64,000 nucleotides of DNA, taken from Ferrovibrio sp. (lineage in GTDB: Bacteria; Pseudomonadota; Alphaproteobacteria; Ferrovibrionales; Ferrovibrionaceae). This document shows, piece after piece, positions 48,200-56,041 of the stretch (positions within the stretch are counted from its first letter, which is position 1; every line of letters starts with the position of its first letter). The notes under the pieces were generated by a model, which saw only the letters and a program-made list of their open reading frames with translations, was not told the origin of the DNA and made no database searches. The stretch spans positions 130,588 through 194,587 of the forward strand of contig NZ_JAGOLP010000004.1 of the NCBI RefSeq assembly GCF_017994015.1, read 5' to 3'. The translations under genes and the position numbers were made by a program.

Positions 48200-50127
48200 C
48201 AGGCGGCCCTTGGCTGCGGTGTGGCGAGCGCGGCTAGGCGTTGCCCCAATTCACGCGCATCGGTGCCAAACAGGGCGGTCTCTGCCCATATGGCGAATGA
48301 CAGCAGCAGGCAGACCGCAAGATATGAATGGTCGATGGCCCAGGCGGCGCCAGCGCGGCTGAAAACGCCCAGTTCCAAGTAGCGTCCGCGCAGCAGGCAT
48401 TCTTCCACTGCCGGGCGCCAGGGGCCACGTATCATATCATGCAGCTGGATGCCGTAGCCGAAACCGATCTTCGGTGCATGCACCAGCGTATCCGGCAAAA
48501 CCTCGGCCAGATGCCGCTTCATGATCCATTTTGTGTTGCGGGCAGTATGATGGCGGCCGAGCAGCAAATCCGTTGGCAGCGCCGCGGCAAACTCCATAAC
48601 CGGATGCGCCAGAAACGGCGCACGCAGCTCCAGGCCATGGCTCATGCCCGACATATCGCCAATCACGGCATGACCATGCTGATGGCAAACCATCAGGTCG
48701 CTATACATTATGGCATCCAGCAAAGTCTGCGGATTGCATTCACGGGCCGCCGCGGTGGCAAAGCGGCCTGGATCGTCATCGCGCCAGCGCCGGGCAAAAT
48801 CCGGTGTTGCAAGCCGTTCAAGCAGATCACGGGCAACCAGGTTCAGGCTATGGCCGCGCCGATCAGCCAGCGGCAGCTTGGCTGTTTCGATCAGGCGTTT
48901 GGCCCTGGACCGGTAACGCTGAGGCAATAGCTGGCTCAGGCTTGCGGGCAAAGCCGCAGCCAGACCATCCAGCTTCTGTCGTAATGGCAGCCGCGCATAC
49001 CCTGCATAGCCGGCGAAGACTTCGTCGGCGCCATTGCCTGACAAGACCACTTTCACTTCCTCCCGCATGCGGTGAGCCAGCAAATCGGCATACAGCATGA
49101 CAAAGGACGACATCGGCTGGTCATAATGCGCGATCACTTCAATCGCTCGGGCCAGATCGATCTCGCCGGTATCGATATTGCGGTGATTGGTTTTCAGATA
49201 TTGCGCTGCAATTGTGGCGCGGCGGAATTCCTCATCTTCCTGGCCGGGCTGTTCGCGCCCAATGCAGAAAGTGTTGATGCCGGCATCGGCCTGGCGAGCG
49301 AAGCGCGCCACAGTGCTTGAGTCAACGCCGCCCGACAGCATGACGCCAACCGGAACGTCAGCAACCAGTTCGCTGCGCACGGTTTCACCAATCAAAGCGC
49401 CATAATGCTCCAGTGCTTCGTCTGGCCTGTATTCGCGCCGCTTGCTGAAATCGAGCTTCCAGTAGCGCTCGCGCCGTGAATGGCCCGCCTGCCATACCAG
49501 CACCTCCGCCGGCGCCAATTGCTGGATGCCTGTATGGATGCTGTGTGGTGCGGGCAGGCTCTGATAGGCAAAAAGCAATGGGACTGCCGCCTCATTGAGG
49601 CTGAGGTCAACCCATGGCAGTTTGCGCAAGGCCTTGATTTCAGAACTGAAGGCAATCATGCCGTCATGTTCGGCATAGTATAGCGGCTTCTCGCCAACGC
49701 GGTCACGCGCCAGAATCAGGCGCTGCTGCTTGGCATCCCAGAGTGCGAAAGCGAACATCCCGGTAAGATGGTCGACACAGCGTTCGCCGTAGCGTTCATA
49801 GAGCGGCAAAATCACTTCAACATCGGTATCGCTCGAAAACCGATAGCCGTCAGCGCTCAGTTTGCGACGCAGATCGGCATAATTATAAATCTCGCCATTG
49901 CACACCATGGCCAGCGTGCCATCGGCATTTTGCATCGGTTGGGTGCCGCGTGCGGTCAGGTCGATGATGCTGAGGCGGCGATGCCCCAATGCCATATGCC
50001 GCCAGGTCAGCGTGGCGCCGCCATCGGGGCCACGATGGCGCAAGGCATCATTCATCGCCGCAAGCCAGCCTAGAGCAGCCTGTGGTAAATCAGGATTACT
50101 GGAAATGATGCCGTTGATTCCGCACAT
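48199..50127 (-). CDS. Asparagine synthase-like glutamine amidotransferase, copy 3
   Basis: A 642-residue protein of the same family: glutaminase C2 (MCGINGIIS), CNGEIYNYADLRRKL, DTDVEVILPLYERYG; synthase loop LSGGVDSSTVARFA and VVLSGNGADEVFAGYAGY. It differs clearly from copies 1 and 2, so the three are not recent duplicates. A segment HAPKIGFGYGIQLHDM near the C-terminus aligns with [12 protein letters not shown] in copy 1 and KIGFVTPEANWF in copy 2. It lies between the glycosyltransferase-methyltransferase fusion and the flippase. Confidence 0.87.
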   Translation of the reverse strand: MCGINGIISSNPDLPQAALGWLAAMNDALRHRGPDGGATLTWRHMALGHRRLSIIDLTARGTQPMQNADGTLAMVCNGEIYNYADLRRKLSADGYRFSSDTDVEVILPLYERYGERCVDHLTGMFAFALWDAKQQRLILARDRVGEKPLYYAEHDGMIAFSSEIKALRKLPWVDLSLNEAAVPLLFAYQSLPAPHSIHTGIQQLAPAEVLVWQAGHSRRERYWKLDFSKRREYRPDEALEHYGALIGETVRSELVADVPVGVMLSGGVDSSTVARFARQADAGINTFCIGREQPGQEDEEFRRATIAAQYLKTNHRNIDTGEIDLARAIEVIAHYDQPMSSFVMLYADLLAHRMREEVKVVLSGNGADEVFAGYAGYARLPLRQKLDGLAAALPASLSQLLPQRYRSRAKRLIETAKLPLADRRGHSLNLVARDLLERLATPDFARRWRDDDPGRFATAAARECNPQTLLDAIMYSDLMVCHQHGHAVIGDMSGMSHGLELRAPFLAHPVMEFAAALPTDLLLGRHHTARNTKWIMKRHLAEVLPDTLVHAPKIGFGYGIQLHDMIRGPWRPAVEECLLRGRYLELGVFSRAGAAWAIDHSYLAVCLLLSFAIWAETALFGTDARELGQRLAALATPQPRAA

Positions 50128-50135
50128 GGCCTACC

Positions 50136-52121
50136 TCAATCGCTGCCGCGTTCAGCGACGGCAATCAGGCCGGCCGACTGGCTGGGCAGCAAACGGCCAA
50201 GCCAGGCCATCAGCCGGCGGCCGATGCTGCTCTGTCCGGCAATGCGGCCCAGCGCCATATGCGGCATGAAGAAGCCTTCACCATGAATACGCCGGGGTTT
50301 CAGCCCGGCGGAGGCGAGGTCGGCGCCTAGGCTTTCAGCAGTAAAGAAATGTACATGATCCGTTGTGCGCAGTATCGATCGTTGCAGCAGGTTATTCCGC
50401 AGCCTGGCAAACAGGCAGCCTTCATTCGGCACGCCAATAATGATCAGCCCGTCTGGGCGCAACACGCGGCGCAATTCCGCCAATGCGGCCAGCTTCTCAG
50501 GCACATGCTCGATCACATGATTGCACAGGACAATATCAAAATGGGCATCCGGATATGGCAGCGCTGTGAGCGAGCCAACGGCCAGGCTGGCAATGCCGAG
50601 CTTGCCGGCGCGCTCAATACGTTTGGGATTGTAGTCAATGGCACAGAATTCAGCGGCAACAGCCTGCCGCGCCAATATTTGCGACAGACCTTGCAGATTG
50701 ATGCCATCACCACAACCAGCATCAAGTACGCGCAGCTTTGCCGGCTTGGCCACGGATGCGCTGCGCCATTGCTGCAAGGCCTGTGAAAACAGCCGCCATC
50801 GCCCTTCAACCACGGCCCGCGTCGCGGCATGGTCGCATTGCAGATGGAATTGGTCGTCATTGTACCAATGAGCACGGTTGGGGTCATGGTTGCGTGCCGC
50901 TGCTGGGGCCTTGTTCGCGTCCTCGGACAGCCATTCGGCATAATGCCGGCGCTTTGTGGCCGATGCGGCATCCAGGCTGTGGCGGCTTACAGCAAGTTGC
51001 CTGGCTGTTTCGCCCATCCGCTTTGCTGCCACAGGGTCATTCAACAATTGCTCAACTCGGCAGGCGAGCGCCTTGGCATCATGCTCCGGCACCAGGAAGC
51101 CGGTTTCACCATTACGTACCAGCTCGGCATGCCATTCAACATCATATGCCACCACCGGGCAGCCGGCGGCGCAGGCTTCGATCAGGCTGAAGCCTGCCAT
51201 GGTGCACAGGCTTGCCACCGATTGCTGGCGTAGAGCGGCAACATCTGGGCGCTGGATGAAGCCGGTGAATTCTACGCATGTTGATAGAACCGGATCGGCA
51301 GCAACGGCTGTTCTCAGCCTTGCCTCCTCACTGCCGCCGCCGGCAATGATCAAGCGAAAATCCTGCCGCTTTGCGCCAAGCAGCCGCGCCGCTGCCAGGA
51401 TATCGTCGAGATAATTCTCATTCGACAACCTGCCGGCAAAACTGATGATGGCGCGCCCGTCTGGCTGCACGGCCGTTTGCGGCTGAGGTGAGGTAAACAG
51501 TGCAAGGTCAGCACCGTGCGGTATTACGCGGATTTTCTCCGGCCTGGCGCCATGCCGCAAAGCATAGGCAACCAGGCTTTCCCGGATCGGCAATACGCGA
51601 TCGGCGCGCGATAGTACAAAATGCTCGATCAGGGTGGCGAGACGGCGCGATCCCATCAACGTGGGCGCACCAGCCTTGCCATCGAGTTCATAGCGCTTGT
51701 CGTAATCGGCATGGAGCGAAATTGCCAACGGGCGAGCGGAAATACGGGCAACAATCCAGGCCAGCAGACCGGAGAAACATGGGTCGGTGGCACGGATCAG
51801 GTCAATCTGTTGCTGCCTCACCAAGTTCACCAGCGCCTGTGCCGTGCGCACCAGATGCAGCGGCGCGAGCAGACGGCGCAACCAGCGCCGGCTGCGCGCC
51901 GGTGCAAACCAGTCGAGGCCAAATTCATGCACCTGATGGCGTTCGCTCAAATGATGCTGCCGGGTGAAGTGCGTGAACGGAAAGGCAAAATGCACGGCGG
52001 CAAAGAAGCCCTGTTCATCAAAATCACGCAACAGGTCGAGCACACCCTTGCGTGCCGATGATTCGTAATCGGCGGGCGCTACCACCATCAGGCGGGGTGC
52101 AGCGGGAGTATCCTGCATCAC
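50136..52121 (-). CDS. Bifunctional glycosyltransferase (GT4) and SAM methyltransferase
   Basis: One 661-residue frame joins two enzymes. Residues ~1-400 form a GT4 glycosyltransferase (RVIPHGADLALF, AIISFAGRLSNENYLDDILAA split by the motif, FSLIEACAAGCPVVAYD). Residues ~430-661 form a SAM-dependent methyltransferase (RVLDAGCGDGINLQGL, HFDIVLCNHVIEHVPEKLA, VLRPDGLIIIGVPNEG). There is no internal stop or frameshift. The fusion suggests that sugar transfer and methylation act on the same acceptor, perhaps to end or modify the chain. Its start overlaps the preceding methyltransferase stop by four bases. Confidence 0.87.
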   Translation of the reverse strand: MMQDTPAAPRLMVVAPADYESSARKGVLDLLRDFDEQGFFAAVHFAFPFTHFTRQHHLSERHQVHEFGLDWFAPARSRRWLRRLLAPLHLVRTAQALVNLVRQQQIDLIRATDPCFSGLLAWIVARISARPLAISLHADYDKRYELDGKAGAPTLMGSRRLATLIEHFVLSRADRVLPIRESLVAYALRHGARPEKIRVIPHGADLALFTSPQPQTAVQPDGRAIISFAGRLSNENYLDDILAAARLLGAKRQDFRLIIAGGGSEEARLRTAVAADPVLSTCVEFTGFIQRPDVAALRQQSVASLCTMAGFSLIEACAAGCPVVAYDVEWHAELVRNGETGFLVPEHDAKALACRVEQLLNDPVAAKRMGETARQLAVSRHSLDAASATKRRHYAEWLSEDANKAPAAARNHDPNRAHWYNDDQFHLQCDHAATRAVVEGRWRLFSQALQQWRSASVAKPAKLRVLDAGCGDGINLQGLSQILARQAVAAEFCAIDYNPKRIERAGKLGIASLAVGSLTALPYPDAHFDIVLCNHVIEHVPEKLAALAELRRVLRPDGLIIIGVPNEGCLFARLRNNLLQRSILRTTDHVHFFTAESLGADLASAGLKPRRIHGEGFFMPHMALGRIAGQSSIGRRLMAWLGRLLPSQSAGLIAVAERGSD

Positions 52122-53152
52122 AGCTTCTCGGCGACGAAGCCGAGACGCCAGGTGACGAAGCTTTGGATGCGGAAGCGGAAGCGCTTGCCCCAGCGAATGG
52201 CATCGCCTTCATCTGCCGCCTCGGCATAGCTTGGCGAATAGGCGTCATAGAGATTGATCAGGCGATAGCCCTTGTCATCATGCGCGGTGATGCCAGGCGT
52301 GAAGAACGCCACCAGACGGCCGAGCACTGGCAAGTTGCGCAATTTATAAACCGTGTCACTGGCCAATACGCGCAGCACGGCCACAAGCATATCGTTGGGC
52401 AGGCGCATCATGATGTTGTGCAACAACTCGGTATAAAGCAGGTTTGCCATGCGGGCGATGAGCATCAAATAGGCCAGGAGACCGGTTCGGTACTTGTCTC
52501 CAAGCGGCAGCAATGGCCGTGCATAAATCCAGATTGCCAGGCGCTTTGCCTTGGCGGTAGCCCGGGCAGCTTCGCCGATGCAATCCTCAAGAAAACCTGA
52601 ATGATGGATTGAGGCCAGCGCCATGGTGAAATCTGCTTTTTCAGTCTTTACCGGAAGGTATTTGGCATTTGCCTGCACAAAAACGATCCGGTCCAGGAAT
52701 TCCGGATACCGTTCGGCAATGATGCGCCTGGCCACATCGACGCCGCGCGTCAGGTCGAAGGCGTAGACCCGCTTGGCACCAAGTTGCAGCAAGCGGATTG
52801 AATATTGTGCTGTGCCACAGCCGATATCGAGGCATATTTCGGCATCTTTCAGATCAACAAAAGCTTCGCCGTCTTCTTCAAAGAAGCGGATAACGTTGTG
52901 CACTTTGTAGGCTGCGGTATCTTTCTCGATGATTTCGTAATTATAGCCGTGCCCGTTATCCAGCGTGGTCCATTTGTAGTCCCACATCTGATTGTAGCTG
53001 GCGCCGCCATCGAGATGCAGCAGCCGCGGTATGCCATCCACCACCGGATAGTCCCGATTGCAGGCAGCGCAATGCAATTGATCCTCAGCATGTGTCAGAT
53101 CACCCTTGCAAACCGGGCAGCAAAGAACCGAAAGATCGCGGGATTCGAACAT
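52118..53152 (-). CDS. Methyltransferase with N-terminal zinc-ribbon (Trm112-like) domain
   Basis: A 344-residue protein. It has a complete four-cysteine zinc ribbon at the N-terminus (LCCPVCKGDL and LHCAACNRDYPVVDGIPRLL) followed by a SAM methyltransferase domain with CLDIGCGTAQYSIRLL, VYAFDLTRGVDVAR and a MALASIHHSGF motif. Compared with the protein at 45029, this copy keeps all the cysteines. It is the second gene of the minus-strand operon, directly after the regulator. The substrate is unknown. Confidence 0.82.
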   Translation of the reverse strand: MFESRDLSVLCCPVCKGDLTHAEDQLHCAACNRDYPVVDGIPRLLHLDGGASYNQMWDYKWTTLDNGHGYNYEIIEKDTAAYKVHNVIRFFEEDGEAFVDLKDAEICLDIGCGTAQYSIRLLQLGAKRVYAFDLTRGVDVARRIIAERYPEFLDRIVFVQANAKYLPVKTEKADFTMALASIHHSGFLEDCIGEAARATAKAKRLAIWIYARPLLPLGDKYRTGLLAYLMLIARMANLLYTELLHNIMMRLPNDMLVAVLRVLASDTVYKLRNLPVLGRLVAFFTPGITAHDDKGYRLINLYDAYSPSYAEAADEGDAIRWGKRFRFRIQSFVTWRLGFVAEKL

Positions 53153-53184
53153 GATGTATCGCTCGTTTGGTGAAGGCGCTGAAT

Positions 53185-53802
53185 TCAGGATGTCGCCGGC
53201 GGGCGGGTGGCAATTCGGAGCAGGGGCGGATGCAGAAGCTGTTCGGCGGCCAGCCGCGCGGCCAGGCGATCATAGGTTGCCTGCGGCTCGGCAGCATCGG
53301 CGATGATGACCAGGTCATCGGGCCGCAGATCGTTGAGGTCGCGCAATACCGGCAGTGTCTGGATCGTCTGGCGGTTGGTTTTTGTATCGATCAGGCCGGC
53401 CAGCGGCAGGCCGGCCTCCTGCGCGCTGAGCATGGCGATTTCCGCCAATTCACCAATCCCGGCCAGAAAAACACGGCGGCCGACAAGGCCGGCCAAAGGC
53501 TGCATCAGGTCGTTGTATTCGCTGCGGCTCTGGCGGAAGAAATGCAGCGAGTCCGACAGATACTGCGAAACCAGCCGGCTTTTCTCGGTAAAACCCTGCG
53601 GTGTCAGGTAATAGGCAAACCGGCGGGCTGGCGCCTCGCTGACCTTGATATATCCTTTATGCACCGCGCGACGCAGCAGCGCATTGAGCAGGCCAACAGC
53701 GACACCGACGCGCTGTGCCAGCGATTTCTGATTGGCATTGCCGGTCTGTTCCACGGCATCCAGCAGGTCGAGCGTCTCGCGCAGGTGGCGTTCGTCGGCC
53801 AT
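53185..53802 (-). CDS. Winged-helix (MarR/EPS-type) regulator fused to a Rossmann-like sensor domain
   Basis: The 205-residue protein starts with a winged helix (NQKSLAQRVGVAVGLLNALL, HKGYIKV, FAYYLTPQGFTEKSRL), the pattern of the small MarR-type regulators found at exopolysaccharide loci. A helical linker (FFRQSRSEYNDLMQPLAGLV) leads to a C-terminal Rossmann-like half (RVFLAGIGELAEIAMLSAQE, AGLIDTKTN, DDLVIIADA) resembling the nucleotide-binding part of PglD-like proteins. It may sense a nucleotide sugar. ATG 53802 is preferred because the promoter covers the other candidate, ATG 53835. It heads the minus-strand operon and probably controls it and itself. Confidence 0.78.
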   Translation of the reverse strand: MADERHLRETLDLLDAVEQTGNANQKSLAQRVGVAVGLLNALLRRAVHKGYIKVSEAPARRFAYYLTPQGFTEKSRLVSQYLSDSLHFFRQSRSEYNDLMQPLAGLVGRRVFLAGIGELAEIAMLSAQEAGLPLAGLIDTKTNRQTIQTLPVLRDLNDLRPDDLVIIADAAEPQATYDRLAARLAAEQLLHPPLLRIATRPPATS

Positions 53803-53836
53803 CAGCTTACAGCTTCGGGATACGGGGGCGAGCATC

Positions 53837-53879
53837 GTTCATGGTGTGAACAACTAAGCATTCACGACGTGAACGTCAA
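53837..53879 (-). promoter_or_regulatory. Promoter with two operator repeats for the regulator-led polysaccharide operon
   Basis: On the minus strand, TTGACG (53874-53879) and TAGTTG (53851-53856) are 17 bases apart. Two related dyads overlap them: TTCAC-GAC-GTGAA in the spacer (53861-53873) and GTTCA-TGGTG-TGAAC over the transcription start (53837-53851). Both fit TTCA-N4-GTGAAC on the plus strand and start 23 bases apart, about two helical turns. This suits cooperative autorepression by the winged-helix protein. Confidence 0.55.
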
Positions 53880-53909
53880 GCCGAATTGCGCCGCCAATAT
53901 CTTCAGGGA

Positions 53910-55874
53910 TCAAGGAATGTCGGCGCCGGCGGCTGAATAAAGCCTGAAAAGCCGGCTTTTTGCGATAAGAGGCAGATTGATATGCCAATGCCCCGGTACA
54001 AGGATGTCGGTAAAGCCATGGCGCTTGGCCAGTTCTGCCCAGGCCGATGCCTCGCGCTGCTGCCAGTTACGTTGCAGGCAGGGGGAGCTGACATAGTTGC
54101 AATCAGGATCGCGGCTGAAAAGATCGATGCCAAAAACGTCACGCAGCAGCGCATTCTGTGGCATTGCCTGTTCGCCAAGATAGGGCAGGGCGGTAACCGT
54201 GAGCGGATCAAAAAGCACCGGGCGCCGGGTCTGGATCTGGCCCCAAAGCTGTGGCGCCGCATAGTCGCCCGTGAAAAGCAGCAGGCCCGGCCGGGCATTG
54301 GCCGCCATCAGCACCGGCTCGGATTTGAAATAGGGCAGCCTTGCATCCATCTGGCGCCACAGGCCGGCGCCTTGCCAAAGAGTGGCGCCCAGGCCAATGG
54401 CGGCAGCCAAACCCAGTGATAGATGCGCATAGAGGCTTCTGGGCTGCCCGGCAGAAGCTCTTGCCAAATGCCAGATCATGGCGCTGCCGGTCAGAATGGG
54501 CAGCGCCAGCAGACGTAAAGCGGCTGGCGGCGCCTTGAAGCCGCTGACATGCCATGCCAGCAGCAGCAAACCGGCACCGATACCAGCGAGACCTGCAAGC
54601 CTGAGGCCTTGCCGCAGGCTGGCGGGCATGGTTTCAGACTGGCCCGCCCGGTGGTTCAAGGCCATGTACAGCAAGGCGGGTGGCGTGGCGGCCAGCAGCA
54701 GCAGGGTGGCGCTGGCGCCCCGTTCAGCATGGCCGGCCGGGAAAAACAGGATTGTCCCCGCCAGTCCGAGCAGCAGGATCAGCACCATGGCAAGTTCGGG
54801 CTTGCCATTTCTGCCGTGCGCCAGCAGGCCAATCAGGCCAGCCGCGAACAATGCTGCATTAAGATTGAGGAAGCGGTTCGGCATGGCGGAGAACAAGGCC
54901 AGTGGAATCCAGGCATCCGGCCAATGATAGACCGAGGTGGCAATGGCCCCGAGCAAGCCGTTTGCCAGCAGCAGCAGCAAGGCTATGCGCACACCACCAG
55001 CCAGATTGCGCCACAGCAACAAGGCACTGCCTGCTGCCAGCAGAATGGCGGCCAGCATTTCCAACAATGTGAGCGACAAGGTGATGCGGGCACGGTGGCC
55101 GTCATGCAGCCGGGAATAATCCAGGATTTCCTGCTTGTGCTGTGCATCCAACAGGGCCGGCGGCGTGGAGAAATACCGGTAATGCAGCAGAACGATCAAG
55201 GCGGAAAGGGCAAGCCCTGCAATGCCCCATAGCAAGGCCGGTATTGCTTTGCGGCCCAGGCTCGGACACTGCATCAGCAGCACAAGCGCGGTGATACCGG
55301 CGCCCCATGCTCCGACTACGGGATGCGTTGCCGGCAGCAGCCCGGCCAGCAAGGCAGCAGGATGCAGCCAGCCCATGGCGGCATAGGCCACCACCAGGCT
55401 GGTCAGGGCAATGGTGAAGCCGCCATAGCCATAATCATCCGGCGGCAGGATAATGGGATAGTTGAGGCCGCGCAGGCCGGCCAGACTGGCATAGATCAGC
55501 AATGGTCCCAGCAAGGCCAGGTCAAGCCGGCGGCAGAAAGCCAGTATCAGCAGGGCCCAGGCCTGAAAAGTGACCGCAGTGAGCAGGCCGCTGAACAGCA
55601 TTGATACGGCACGTTCATCCAGGCCTGCCTGCAACAGCCAGGCTGCAACATAATGCTGCACAACCGGAATCTTCATCAGATACTGGAAACGCAGATTTTC
55701 GCTTGGATAGTCAACCAGGCCGGCAATGACCTGAGCTGGTTCCACGATTGCCTGCCACCCGGCTCCTGTCGCACCAAGCAGGGCGCCGGCTAATGCACTT
55801 ATCAAGGCCGCCAATGTCGCATGGCCAGGGGCAATGCTTGTTGCGTTGGGCAAAGGCTTGGCAGGCTGCATCAT
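53910..55874 (-). CDS. Large polytopic membrane protein of unknown function (GT-C-like topology)
   Basis: A 654-residue protein with about 13-14 hydrophobic segments up to residue ~500 and a soluble, probably periplasmic, C-terminal domain. The C-terminal part contains FTGDYAAPQLWGQIQTRRPV and a pair of cysteines in DPDCNYVSSPC that could form a disulfide. An early extracytoplasmic loop has VDYPSENLRFQYLMKIP, with acidic residues where GT-C glycosyltransferases bind lipid-linked donors. I do not recognise the family. It ends 74 bases before the regulator-operon promoter, same strand, so a polysaccharide role is plausible. Confidence 0.6.
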   Translation of the reverse strand: MMQPAKPLPNATSIAPGHATLAALISALAGALLGATGAGWQAIVEPAQVIAGLVDYPSENLRFQYLMKIPVVQHYVAAWLLQAGLDERAVSMLFSGLLTAVTFQAWALLILAFCRRLDLALLGPLLIYASLAGLRGLNYPIILPPDDYGYGGFTIALTSLVVAYAAMGWLHPAALLAGLLPATHPVVGAWGAGITALVLLMQCPSLGRKAIPALLWGIAGLALSALIVLLHYRYFSTPPALLDAQHKQEILDYSRLHDGHRARITLSLTLLEMLAAILLAAGSALLLWRNLAGGVRIALLLLLANGLLGAIATSVYHWPDAWIPLALFSAMPNRFLNLNAALFAAGLIGLLAHGRNGKPELAMVLILLLGLAGTILFFPAGHAERGASATLLLLAATPPALLYMALNHRAGQSETMPASLRQGLRLAGLAGIGAGLLLLAWHVSGFKAPPAALRLLALPILTGSAMIWHLARASAGQPRSLYAHLSLGLAAAIGLGATLWQGAGLWRQMDARLPYFKSEPVLMAANARPGLLLFTGDYAAPQLWGQIQTRRPVLFDPLTVTALPYLGEQAMPQNALLRDVFGIDLFSRDPDCNYVSSPCLQRNWQQREASAWAELAKRHGFTDILVPGHWHINLPLIAKSRLFRLYSAAGADIP

Positions 55875-55979
55875 GCTATATCAGTTTTACAGGTTTGTGC
55901 GGGCATTGGCTTGATAGCGTCAGGGCTGCGAGGGTTTGCGCAAATGGCCCACGCTTTCAGAATGCCTTGTAGTTGATCG

Positions 55980-56014
55980 CAAAACGAACTGGAGGCGGAC
56001 AAAGCCGCCTCCAG
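55980..56014 (-). terminator. Rho-independent terminator of the radical SAM gene
   Basis: A ten-base-pair perfect stem, CTGGAGGCGG (55989-55998) with CCGCCTCCAG (56005-56014), and a six-base loop is followed on the minus strand by TTCGTTTTGC. It lies 28 bases after the stop of the radical SAM gene and isolates it from the membrane protein gene. Confidence 0.75.
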
Positions 56015-56041
56015 GAACAAGGTCAGAGATATTGCTGAAGA

